A stretch of DNA of 54,159 bases, taken from the NCBI RefSeq assembly GCF_025562715.2, contig NZ_JAPFCC010000002.1, positions 1 to 54,159 on the forward strand, read 5' to 3'. Below, piece after piece: positions 1-9,100 of the stretch (the stretch's first letter is position 1; each line of letters begins with the position of its first letter). The position numbers were made by a program, and so were the translations under genes. Below the pieces are notes generated by a model that saw nothing but the letters and a program-made list of their open reading frames with translations, had not been told where the DNA came from and did not search any database. Source of the stretch: Endozoicomonas gorgoniicola. Its GTDB lineage: Bacteria; Pseudomonadota; Gammaproteobacteria; Pseudomonadales; Endozoicomonadaceae.

Positions 1-16
1 TTCAATAAGTTACGAT

Positions 17-31
17 CATTTTTTGTAATTT
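17..31. other. Candidate attL core (15-bp direct repeat)
   Basis: CATTTTTTGTAATTT at this position is repeated exactly at 53964..53978, immediately beyond the integrase. Further GTAATTT units lie at 78..84 and 85..91 on the left and at 53984..53990 on the right, and may be integrase-binding repeats. The sequence is A/T-rich and low in complexity, so the exact core boundary is uncertain. The pairing with a repeat next to the integrase is what makes this site likely. Confidence 0.6.
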
Positions 32-340
32 GAGAATTTTCTAAGTGCTTGATTTTTAAGGGGTGAAGAGGCCGTTTGTAATTTGTAATTTTTGTACGAC
101 AGGCACTACTTTTATACTGTACATCGCACTATAGCACACAGCCTGAATTTCACACTTTTGACAAGCAAGCAGCTTCAGGTGCTTGCCGTGATTCACCCAA
201 GCTGGCATCCTCTACATTCCACCTCCGGCCTGACAACCGAGCACGGTGGGAACGTCATCCCACAGGACAAACGGCACATTGGGTCGGGTGTCCTGAGAAA
301 TAGCTTTCGGGTAATACTCAGGGGGTCGCGTGTTGACTTG
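32..340. other. Left-end intergenic stretch, no gene seen
   Basis: No convincing gene is seen between the attL candidate and the first small gene. Inverted repeats occur at 165..186 (arms GCAAGCA/TGCTTGC) and at about 293..322 (CCTGAG/CTCAGG). Either could end the leftward transcript of the gene at 341..580, but neither has a clear T-run. GTAATTT repeats at 78..91 may be integrase arm sites. Confidence 0.4.
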
Positions 341-580
341 TCAGCGCCCGGCACCCCAATCCCACTCGCCGGTCTCTGCGCTGATAATCGGGTTCAGGCT
401 TATTGCCAGTTCAGCAGCTTCCTGGCTGACTTTCTCCAGCGCCTCCTTCATCGTTCGCTCACGATCCGTCAGCTTCTGCTCAAGGTCGTTTTTTTCACAC
501 AGGCTGGCAACGCTATGGCTATACTCTGCCAGTTCGATAAGGCGCTCTAGCGGGTCATACTTCATTATTATTATTTCCAT
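341..580 (-). CDS. Small LexA-controlled protein, candidate antirepressor or inducer
   Basis: This encodes a 79-residue charged protein with a predicted helical or coiled-coil centre (ERLIELAEYSHSVASLCEK onward, then EQKLTDRERTMKEALEKVSQ) and a short tail ending WDWGAGR. No family is recognised. An in-frame ATG at 565, preceded by GGAAA, could be the true start and would give 74 residues. Two LexA boxes lie directly upstream, so transcription should rise on DNA damage. The gene is the leftmost in the prophage and points outward. Small SOS-controlled genes of this kind in phage 186 (Tum) and Gifsy phages inactivate the repressor. That role is inferred here from the regulation and from the missing autopeptidase in the cI-like protein, not from sequence similarity. 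Confidence 0.6.
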   Translation of the reverse strand: MEIIIMKYDPLERLIELAEYSHSVASLCEKNDLEQKLTDRERTMKEALEKVSQEAAELAISLNPIISAETGEWDWGAGR

Positions 581-584
581 GTAC

Positions 585-628
585 TACTGTTCTTACATAC
601 AGTTTTTAAACTGTCTATTTATACAGTA
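585..628. promoter_or_regulatory. Tandem LexA (SOS) boxes
   Basis: Two sites match CTGT-N8-ACAG. Box 1 is at 585..604 (CTGT 587..590, ACAG 599..602). Box 2 is at 609..628 (CTGT 611..614, ACAG 623..626). Against the E. coli consensus TACTGTATATATATACAGTA, box 2 matches 17 of 20 positions and box 1 matches 15 of 20. Their centres are 24 bp apart, and box 1 ends just before the start of the leftward gene at 580. An outer palindrome, ACAGTTT-TT-AAACTGT (599..614), links the two. Confidence 0.8.
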
Positions 629-715
629 TTTATATTATTTGTTTCTAGTACTGGTAGCCCATAGTTGCAGCTGTACTGAATAAAAAGCTGATCTGGATCA
701 CCTTATTGTCCACAG

Positions 716-768
716 TTGCACAAGACGCAAGGGTTTCAATGAAAGTAATGCGACCTGTGCAATTTTTT
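716..768 (+). terminator. Intrinsic terminator (plus strand)
   Basis: TTGCACAAGACGC (716..728) pairs at 11 of 13 positions with GCGACCTGTGCAA (750..762) and is followed by six T. It would stop any rightward transcript starting near the LexA boxes before it reaches the XRE gene at 819. Confidence 0.65.
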
Positions 769-818
769 AGGCTCACCTTCGGCTCTGACAGGCCAACACG
801 ATACATTGGTGCAGTTGT

Positions 819-1124
819 ATGAATACATTCGGCGAGAGATTGAGAGAGACAAGAAAGGCATTCCGGAAAAGCCAGGGGCAGATGGCAAGGCGGGTCAATA
901 GGAACCCTGCCCAGTGGTCAAGATGGGAGAGGGGCAAGACCACGCCATCCATGAATGAACTGGTTGCTATTCACCAGGTTACCGGGGCTTCTGTTGACTG
1001 GCTGTTACTGGGGGTTGATATAGGGTCGCCCGCTCACCAGCGCTTGCTGTTTTTGCTTCTGAGGTTGCCAGACCGGGAGGTGGTGAAGCTGATTGAGTGG
1101 CTGGAGGTTCGGCTTTTATCGTAA
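819..1124 (+). CDS. XRE-family HTH regulator
   Basis: This is a 101-residue DNA-binding protein with one N-terminal Cro/CI-type helix-turn-helix at about residues 5-60 (FGERLRETRKAFRKSQGQMA, then AQWSRWERGKTTPS). The short C-terminal tail is leucine-rich (LLFLLLRLPDREVVKLIEWL) and may mediate dimerisation. It stands alone in the left-end cargo region, between the SOS boxes and a toxin-antitoxin-like pair. It has only a weak ribosome-binding site. Whether it regulates the neighbouring cargo or is a lone moron regulator cannot be told from sequence. Confidence 0.75.
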   Translation: MNTFGERLRETRKAFRKSQGQMARRVNRNPAQWSRWERGKTTPSMNELVAIHQVTGASVDWLLLGVDIGSPAHQRLLFLLLRLPDREVVKLIEWLEVRLLS

Positions 1125-1151
1125 ATTCATTTCACATCCGCATAAAATAAA

Positions 1152-1181
1152 CTATCATATTGTTAGCTATCAAAATGATAG
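1152..1181. promoter_or_regulatory. Palindromic operator of the first DUF4258/HTH pair
   Basis: The 15-mer CTATCAAAATGATAG (1167..1181) is a perfect inverted repeat (CTATCA-AAA-TGATAG) ending 7 bases before the toxin-like gene. A further half-site, CTATCA, lies at 1152..1157. The second pair in this prophage has a 15-mer of the same length and shape (CTATAATTATTATAG) upstream, which supports an autoregulatory operator bound by the HTH partner. Confidence 0.65.
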
Positions 1182-1188
1182 GTAAGTA

Positions 1189-1530
1189 ATGGACGCTAAA
1201 AAGCCTCTCACTATAAAAGAATTTCCGCTCAAGCCGAAATCAGCTTTGTCTATTGTGCGCGATCTGGCCGCTAACCATACCCAGCATGTGCGATTTGGTC
1301 AGCACGCCAAAGAGCGAATGCTTGAGCGGGGCGTTTCTAACAGGCAAGTTTTTGATGTACTCAGGTCTCGGCATAGCTACATCACAGAGAGCCCTTGCCA
1401 AACCCCAAGGGGATCATGGAAGTTTAATCTCATGGGGTTTTCTTCTGGCGACACTATTGAGCTTGTGATTGATGTACGCAGGCCGGAAGATCGACCTGGC
1501 ATTTACCTGGTAACAGTCATCGTTAAATAA
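1189..1530 (+). CDS. DUF4258-family toxin-like protein (pair 1)
   Basis: This 113-residue protein carries a DUF4258-type core: HAKERMLERGVSNRQVFDVL at about residues 40-59, then a predicted beta-rich C-terminal half ending IYLVTVIVK. DUF4258 proteins are often encoded beside HTH antitoxins and are compared with RelE/BrnT-type toxins; toxicity here is inferred. The HTH gene follows 17 bp downstream, a toxin-first order as in mqsRA and higBA. The start is supported by AGGTAAGTA just before the ATG. A paralogue lies at 32633..32971. Confidence 0.7.
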   Translation: MDAKKPLTIKEFPLKPKSALSIVRDLAANHTQHVRFGQHAKERMLERGVSNRQVFDVLRSRHSYITESPCQTPRGSWKFNLMGFSSGDTIELVIDVRRPEDRPGIYLVTVIVK

Positions 1531-1547
1531 GCGATGGAGGACTGAAA

Positions 1548-1991
1548 ATGAATTATCACTATACAGAATGCGGATTGTCCTACATCTATCTGGAAGATGG
1601 CTATGAAGTCGAGAATATTGATGGTGATACCTATGTAGGCATCGAAGACGTAGACGGCCTGCACCGGGTTATCGCTAAAAACGTTACAGAAAAGAAAAGT
1701 ACGCTGGAAGGTCAGGAAATCCGATTCCTGCGTGTCGAAATGGGTATGTCTCAAAAGCATCTGGCAGAAATTCTGGGCGTTGATACCCAGACTGTTGCCC
1801 GATGGGAAAAGGACCAGACAGTTATCCCCAGAACATCCGACGCAGTTTTACGCACACTGTATCTGGAGTCTGTTGATACAAGCAGCAACGTCAGCTTCTT
1901 TTTGAGACTGCTGGCAGAAAATGAAGAGACTGCCGCTATTGAGCAGCTAATTCTGAAAGCGGAAAATCATCACTGGTCTGTTGCTATATAA
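1548..1991 (+). CDS. HTH antitoxin-like partner (pair 1)
   Basis: This 147-residue protein starts MNYHYTECGLSYIYLEDGYE, continues through a conserved DGLHRVIAKNV segment, and has an XRE-type helix-turn-helix at about residues 58-105 (FLRVEMGMSQKHLAEILGVD, then TVARWEKDQTVIP). The N-terminal extension plus HTH matches the antitoxin family found with DUF4258 genes. It probably neutralises its upstream neighbour and represses the shared promoter through the palindrome at 1167..1181. The protein at 32184..32630 is similar along its whole length. A terminator follows at 2008..2029. Confidence 0.7.
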   Translation: MNYHYTECGLSYIYLEDGYEVENIDGDTYVGIEDVDGLHRVIAKNVTEKKSTLEGQEIRFLRVEMGMSQKHLAEILGVDTQTVARWEKDQTVIPRTSDAVLRTLYLESVDTSSNVSFFLRLLAENEETAAIEQLILKAENHHWSVAI

Positions 1992-2007
1992 AAATTAGAG
2001 GATAAAT

Positions 2008-2029
2008 GCCCGGAACAACCCGGGCTTTT
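2008..2029 (+). terminator. Intrinsic terminator after TA-like pair 1
   Basis: GCCCGG (2008..2013), loop AACAAC and CCGGGC (2020..2025) are followed by TTTT. The site closes the two-gene unit at 1189..1991. Confidence 0.75.
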
Positions 2030-2084
2030 CACCCTCCATAGCTAAACTCTGAACCTCTCCGGCAGATAGCGGTCTATAATTGCA

Positions 2085-2112
2085 TTGACAAATATAGTTG
2101 ACCTCCTACAAT
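2085..2112 (+). promoter_or_regulatory. Sigma-70-type promoter of the Panacea pair
   Basis: A -35 TTGACA (2085..2090), a 16-bp spacer and a -10 TACAAT (2107..2112) predict transcription from about 2119. This lies downstream of the longest possible start of the next gene (2098) and supports its start at 2158. TTGAC is repeated at 2085 and 2098 and may be part of an operator. Confidence 0.65.
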
Positions 2113-2157
2113 CATTTGCCCCAAAATCAGAAACACAAAGGATCAGGTGACGTATTC

Positions 2158-2715
2158 ATGTTCAATGATCGGTTAGCAGCACAGATGGCCGCATACTTCC
2201 TGCTCAGGAACAGGGGAAGAATGTCAGTGCTGAAGTTAATGAAGCTGCTTTACCTGGCTGATCGTGAGTCAATGGAACGGTATGGATATCCGATATCCTA
2301 CGACCTGATGGTTTCTCTGGATCACGGACCGGTTCTGTCTCGTACGCTAAACCATATCAACGACTCTGCCCCTTCCAGCGTCGATGGCTGGAAAGACTGG
2401 ATTGGCGACCGGGCGGGTTATGAAGTCGATCTCAGGAAAGATAAAATAACGCTTACCGATCTCGACGAGTTAAGCAAGGCTGATGTCTCAGTCCTTCAGG
2501 CGGTATGGGATAAGTTCGGTCACATGCACAAGTATGATCTCAGCGACTATACCCACGATGAATGCCCTGAGTGGCAAGACCCAAAAGGCAGTAGTTTGCC
2601 CCTTCGCTATAAAGACGTATTTCAGGCTCTGGGGAAATCCCCGGAAGAAGCCGAAGAGCTTCAGGCTGAAATTTATTCCAAGCAATCAGTGGATGATATA
2701 TTTGCCTCTTTATGA
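2158..2715 (+). CDS. Panacea/SocA-type antitoxin-like protein (DUF4065)
   Basis: This 185-residue protein has the Panacea (SocA, DUF4065) signature. It opens FNDRLAAQMAAYFLLRNRGR, then has LKLMKLLYLADRESMERYGY and ISYDLMVSLDHGPVLSRTL. Panacea domains act as general antitoxins paired with many unrelated toxins, and SocA is a ClpX adaptor. The start at ATG 2158 is chosen because AGGTGA lies seven bases upstream and the promoter at 2085..2112 excludes the longer frame. It overlaps the downstream gene by four bases (ATGA), so the two are translationally coupled. Confidence 0.8.
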   Translation: MFNDRLAAQMAAYFLLRNRGRMSVLKLMKLLYLADRESMERYGYPISYDLMVSLDHGPVLSRTLNHINDSAPSSVDGWKDWIGDRAGYEVDLRKDKITLTDLDELSKADVSVLQAVWDKFGHMHKYDLSDYTHDECPEWQDPKGSSLPLRYKDVFQALGKSPEEAEELQAEIYSKQSVDDIFASL

Positions 2716-3128
2716 AGCTGTTTTTTCCCGTACAACGCGCAACGCTCCTGATACCTACCCCAGTCGATGGACGAAAAGACTTAAAGCACCTGTTCATCCT
2801 TTTGACTGACCCGGTGACTCACGAGAAGCTGGTTCTGATTGTCAGTCTGTCTTCCGTGAAAAAAGGTATTCCTTATGACAACAGTTGCGTACTCTACCCC
2901 GGCGATCATTCTTTTATCTCCAAAAAGAGCTTTGTTGATTACAGCCGGATTCAGATCGTCCCTGCTGACAAGATAGTCAACGGCGTTAAGAAAGGCGTTT
3001 TTCAGCCATTTGAAACACTGCACACTGACTTGTTTGCCAGAGTCTGCCACGGCCTGCAAATCTCTGAACGAACAAAGCCAAGATTTCTTAACTTCTATCT
3101 GGACTGGCTGCAAGCAAAAGGCAGCTGA
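2712..3128 (+). CDS. Putative toxin partner of the Panacea protein
   Basis: This 138-residue protein is predicted to be mainly beta-strand. Its start overlaps the Panacea gene's stop. Recognisable pieces are KLVLIVSLSSVKKGIPYDNS, LYPGDHSFISKKSFVDYSRI and IVNGVKKGVF. The overall look (short beta barrel, 'GDHSFI..KSFVDY') recalls small PemK/MazF-like partners found beside Panacea domains, but I cannot assign a catalytic site. Calling it the toxin rests on gene coupling and cargo location. It converges with the giant late gene ending at 3143. Confidence 0.6.
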   Translation: MKLFFPVQRATLLIPTPVDGRKDLKHLFILLTDPVTHEKLVLIVSLSSVKKGIPYDNSCVLYPGDHSFISKKSFVDYSRIQIVPADKIVNGVKKGVFQPFETLHTDLFARVCHGLQISERTKPRFLNFYLDWLQAKGS

Positions 3129-3142
3129 GAGTAGGCAAAAGC

Positions 3143-6100
3143 CTACTCCACCAACTCCCCATACTCCCCATTAAACCGATCCACCTCCCGGTTCATCCGT
3201 TCCCGTAACCGTTCCAGCAAGGCTTCCTTCTCCGCTTCCGGCCTGTCGCTGTTTTCTACAAAGTCCATACGATCCTGAAGCTTTCTCAGTCGCTTACGGG
3301 TACGACGGGCCATGCTGGACAGTCTCAGGTAATGGTCATACTCCGCCCGATACTCCTGCCGTTCGCTGGCGGGCAGTGACTTATGCTCATCCCGGTACTG
3401 GTTCACCTCGTCCAGTCGGTCATAGAAAGTCTGAACATCCCGGTATTCCGACACCGTACCATTGAGCTTGCGCCAGAACGGGATCTCCCGATCTTCCAGT
3501 TCGGACAGCTTTTTATCGCCGAATGCCGCATTAAACGTACGACCGACAAAAGCACCCGCGCCACCCGTGGCAAACTCAAACAGATGCTCAATACTGTCCG
3601 GGCTGATATCCGCCCAGCCGCTACGGAAGCCTGTGCCACCAGTGGCCTCATTGAGCCAGGTAGCAAGGTCACGGAACAGGGTCTTGGTAGACTTCATGGG
3701 TAAAGCACTGTCCGGCCTTGGGGTTGCCCCCGGGAAGCCTTCTTTATAAATCGGCGCACCGTAGAAGTTTTCATTGACGGCTAGTTGTACGACGGGGGAT
3801 AGCACCGTAGGCGACACGCTCTTAATAACTGCCTTCTCAGTACTTTCAGAATCCTGCAAACCAATCGGGTTAAAGGCTCCCAGCAACGCCTTAACGGCTT
3901 CAGTCGCCGCTTCAGGAACAGACTTCTGCCCCCTGATCAGGTCATCCGTCAATATACCCGCCACATGAAAGACGTTATAACCATAAGGCAGCGGCACAGA
4001 GATATAAGAACCGTCGTCTTTCCACCACTTCATAATGACAAGGTTACGCTCCTTCACATAATCCGGCACCTTGTCCCACCAGTTCTCACCATCGTCGTCT
4101 TCACCGGACACCATTCGGTTCCATTCAGCCAGCAGCAGGGACGCACCCGCCAGACCTGCCGCTACAGTTTGCGCCCGTTTGGACTTCATCACCCGGACAA
4201 ACTGTGCCGTACCCTGAACACCCGCATTGAAGAACATATACAGGGCGTTCATATAAACACCCAGCTCTCCCTTACGGTTAAAGTTAACAGTCAGGTTCTT
4301 GGCAAGACTGGCGGCTTTTTTACGACTGACGCCAGCCTTACGGGCATTGACGTAAGCCGACAGTCGTACAGCGTTTTCCACGGCAGCGTTGCTGTCTTCA
4401 ACCAGGTCACGCAGGTTTCCCCACATTTCCAGAGCCTGGCCTTTATTGCCCCCTTCAGCCACCGTAATCAATTCCTTGATCCGCCTGGCCTGCACATCAA
4501 AGTCGTTCAGGCCAAAGAAACCGATCTTGCCGCCATCCTCCCGGAAGTCATTAAACCACCTCTGGTACTCAGTGGATTCGCCGTCTTTTTCCCGAAGGTT
4601 GCGCCAGATGCCCCGCATGGCGCTGGGTATATCCTTAACGACCTCTGTCGCCAGTTGCTGCCCCTTAATACGACCGTCGCTTAAATCCTGCTCAGCAATG
4701 ACATTCAGAACTGCTGTCTGAATATCCCGGCTGAAGTTGGAGATAACAAACTCCGGGTTAATGCTGGTGTTCAGGGATGCCAGGAAACGATTCGCCCGGC
4801 CCAACATCTGGGTAACAGCACCCAGCTTTTCCGGCCCAAGGTTCTGCATGGCCGCCAGCAGCTGTTTATCAGCCAGCTTGATGTAGTGTTCCTTGCCGTT
4901 CACCTTCACCGCAAAGTAACTGTCACGGTCCAGCCTCATCAGCGGGTTCTTACGATCAACTACTTTTTCCGTGCGTGGATCAAACAGGCGCTTGGTATCC
5001 AGATGATCTTCACTGAACACTTCCCAGTAATCCTTGTTCGGGTGTGCCTGCACCATCTTCAGGAAAACTTTTGCCACTTCGTTCTTTTCTTTACGAACCA
5101 GCGTTTCCTCATAGGCTGCCAGTGAATGCAGCAGGGGGCTTTCCGCCATTGAGCGCCGCCCCATGGCACGCATGGATTCCCTGCCGCGAATATCAAACCC
5201 GCGTCCGGTATTCTGCCGGTGGACTGCGCTCTCTACCTGCTCGCCCTTGCCCTTCAGGGGAATATAGTTCTGGTAGCGGTTCCAGCTCTTCAGTACCTCT
5301 TTGGGCTCCAGTCCGGCACTGTTCAGAATGGACAGTCGTTGTTTATTGATCCGGTACACCCTGTCCGCCAGTGACTGAAGCTCCGGGGTTTTACCCTCTG
5401 CATCAAAGTGGGCAAGAATATCTGCCGCCTGGGCATTGGTCATACCCGAACCGCCATCGGGCATCTTGTCATTGATGCGGGCGATATGGGCGTTACGCTC
5501 CGGTGCGTGTCTGGCATAAAGGTACAGGTCGAGTTCTTCACGCTCTACGGACGATTCCGCAATGGCTCGTGCCAGGGGGCGAACATGCCGGTTCTCAAAC
5601 CGTCGCAGGGATTCTTCAATCCTGCCGTGGGACAGTTCCTCAGCCAGATAGGTGTCCATCTCTTCCGACAGAGGCGAGGCACCATTCACGGAAAGAGCGT
5701 CCTGAGTGCGTTTCAGCGGCCTGAACTTATCCTGAATCTTGCGGATAAACAGGTCCTGCCAGGTTTCAGGGGTGACGATGAAATCCGACCGGCTACCCTG
5801 CTGGCCTGAGCCATTAGCAGAATCTGCATCAGCCGATTCCAGAGAGTAAAGACTTTCTCCACGGTCGTTCCCCGATTTACGCAAAGCCCTCTTCCCCGCC
5901 TGCACCAGCTCCACAAGATCGGCATCCGTCCATTTAATGCTTGGCAGAACATTGCGCAGCACTCGCCTCAACTTGCTGTACAGCCGCTTCATTAATGGCA
6001 GTTGCGGGTTACTTTCTGCCATCCGGGCAACATACTCTTCTGCTACCCGCATCTTGCGCTTGCCGGTAGACAAGCCTTCCAGCTGGCTAGCGTACTCCGT

Positions 6101-9100
6101 TTCAATCGTCTGTCGTACATCCGCCGGCATATCCCGGTAAATACCAGCCATGCTCAGGTTCAGCTTAGTGCCTAACGCCAGTCGTACACCTTTATGACCG
6201 ACCAGCTCATGTAGCAGGGTCTTAACCGCATCCCTGGCACCGTCCAGCTTGTCAGCAATAATAAAGGCATTACCCGACACCGGGTCGTAAATCCCTTTTA
6301 CACGACCACTAACGCTATCCCTGCGAATCTCACTTTGCAGATGGTCAGGCAGATCGCTTTCCGTGGCCACCGCCTCAACACCTACACCCAGCTCCTTCTT
6401 CATCCGGTGGGCGACCAGACGGGCATTGTTCAACTTGATGCCCTTGCCACTGCCCAGACGGTACAGCTTGACGCCCTTGTCAGTAGCTTCGGTTTTCAGG
6501 CTGGCAAACAGCTGGTCGAACGCCCTGGTAACAGACTCTTTTTCTTTGGCGGTCAGGTAAGGGTAGCTATCAGGCGTCCCTCCGAACTCCTGCTCTGAAA
6601 CAATATTGGCAAGATAATCATTATGAAAACCACTGGCTTCAAGCTTCTGGATGACGTAGTTTTCAAAACTTCTGGCGGTCATCTCAATAACTGTTGACCA
6701 GTAATCTTTACTGCGTGTCGCATCTTGCTCTCTTGATCGGGCAGGCAGTCCGGTATTTTCAATAGCATTGACAACCGCATCAAATGCGTCCTCTACTTCA
6801 TTGCGAACACTGTCATCCCTTTGATACTTGTTATTTTTAAATACGCCTTTTTTCGGGTTGTTAGTGATAAACTCACCCGGTTGGCCGCGCTTGCGGGAAA
6901 AATAGTTATCAAGGGCATGCCACCATTCATGAGCCAGAGAGCCCGGGCCGTTGTTCTTGGTTAGATTGATCGCTATTTTGTCAGGCTCATAATGAGCAGC
7001 TGCTGGTCTTTTGCCACCTCTGCCCCTGGCTCCGAAAGCCAGCCCCAAATCGCCATTCAGGGATAGAGCCTGTGTGGGAATGCCCAGCACATCTGCCAAA
7101 TCCCGCAAAGCATCATAAGCCCGGTTCAAATCACTCTGTCGGCGTCCCTGTTCAACCCAATTACCGAACTCCACCCCACGGAAACTAAAAGCTTCAGAAA
7201 AGGTTTCCGGTAAAACATCCTGCCCATCACGATAATCAAGCCCCTGCCGATCCTGATTGATTGAACGACGATGCGCCGGCACATCCTTCTTGCGCTTCAA
7301 CTCCTGTTCCAGCCAGTCCTGATTCTCCTTCAGGAACTTCGTTGCCTCACCGGCACTGTCAAAGCCGGTTTTCAATGTCACAAACTTACCCGACGCAATC
7401 TTTTTACCGACCCAGAAGGTTTTGCTGCCACGGGTACGGAACACGTCAAAGCGGGTTTGTCGTCCTTTCCTGCCGGGGCTTGCTTCCAGTTGCCCGCGAA
7501 TAAAGCCCAGTACCTGCTCCTGAATTTCCGTCAGACTCTCAGAAGACAGGTCAAAATGGTTGCGCTTGCCTTTATTGTCCTGCAAGTAATAGATCGGCTT
7601 ACCGGGGTTACGTTGCTGGCCATTGAAGATAGAGAAAGAGCCTGACCGAATCCTGAACCCTGCCGCTGCTTTCAGTTGTCCGGGCTCCAGCTTTGCCAGA
7701 ACCGGAATGATATTGATCACACCTTCCGGGGCGTTGCCGTCCTGCTTCATCGCTTCCAGTACACGGTCAGAAGACACCTGACTGTCAACCAGCATACTGG
7801 CGATCTGTCTTGCCGCTTCCACGTTCTCAGCCCAGCTTTTCAGCTTGTAGGTACGACGGGGCTTGGCGGGAATATCTGCCCGAAGGGCGGCAATAATCGC
7901 CAGCGACTGAATATCGGCACCGGCTTCATGGAGTTTTTCATAATTCGGTTCAGGAAAGGTTTTGCTCAGGGGTTGAGCTTCCACGTCAACATCGTTTGAC
8001 AGGCTTTCCCGATAGCTTGACCAGACATCCTTTCGGGCTCCGCCGATCTTTTCACCGAAGTCTTCTATTTGCTGACTGGCTGCTTTTTCAGTGCTGTCCG
8101 CTTCAGAAGCCTTGTCTTCTGCGGGTTTCTTTATTTGATCGTTATTTGATGGAGAAAGCAGGTCGGCCTGACCTCTGGCAGTTGCCTGGTCAGACACAGA
8201 ATCAGAACCCGTCAGGGCGAAATCATTACGCTCCCTGTCGGCTTCGGCTTTCTGCTGTTCCTGCTTTTGGGCTTCACGCTCTGCCGCTTCAGCCGCCTGC
8301 TGTTGTTCGGCCTGCTGCTGAAGGGATGCTTCGGTCTGGGTTTCAAGGGAGAAATCAGAAGGGGTTACTTCTGGTTCTGTTTGGCTTGCTGATGCTTCTT
8401 CCTGGAGTTCATTAACGCTCTGGCGTACGCTTTCGCCTGCTTCGGTGTCAGGGTTGGCTTCTGTTCTTGCTGAGAGTTGTCCTGCTGTTCTTTCAAGGTT
8501 AGATTCCTCAATGGTGTTCTGCTGTTCGTGAAGTGCAGCCTCTTCAAGCAGAATTTGTTCTTGTGCTTCAGCGATTAATTTCCAGTCTGCATCGTTAAAG
8601 TCCTTGCTGTCCACTCCTATAGTAGCATCAGCTTCTTCAAAGTTTACGGGCTCCCACTGCTCAAACCACCCTTCCGGCAAGGCATTAGCCTGTCTTTCCT
8701 GCTCAATCCGGGCTTCCTGCTCGTTTAAAAAAGCAGGCGCCTCAAACACCGGGTCGTTCTCCGCTTCGTTAAGAAGGCGGGTGATTTCCCGCTGATACAC
8801 AGGTGACAGAGGCTCACCATTCAGAGCAGCCTTAACAGCAGGCTCAGTGATCCGGTTGGTGACAGTCTTGGGCGTGTAGCGGTCGTCGGTCAGGGAGCGC
8901 CCCTGAAAGTCTGCAAACATTGGACGACCGGACAATTCATTATCAATGGCTTCACTCAGTTCATTAACGGTCATTTCCCGACCATCAATATTAAAGCCAT
9001 CTTCATACAGCGCCGTTGCCATATCGTCCAGCGTCATACCGCCGTTCTTTCTCAGGTACTGGCTGGGCAATCCTTTCAGCTCTTTGCTTTTCAGTTTGAA

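Noticed and set aside
580..683. Plus-strand hydrophobic 34-residue ORF (YYCSYIQFLNCLFIQYLYYL...) overlapping the LexA boxes, resembling a TisB-type toxin
   Set aside because: The LexA boxes lie inside the ORF, so its own start would be upstream of any LexA-controlled promoter, and no ribosome-binding site is seen. The hydrophobic look follows from the A/T-rich operator sequence.
3965..4684. Long plus-strand ORFs under the giant late gene (for example 239 residues at 3965..4684, 210 residues at 10233..10865)
   Set aside because: They are antisense to a well-supported coding frame, have no start signals and look like GC-driven shadow frames.
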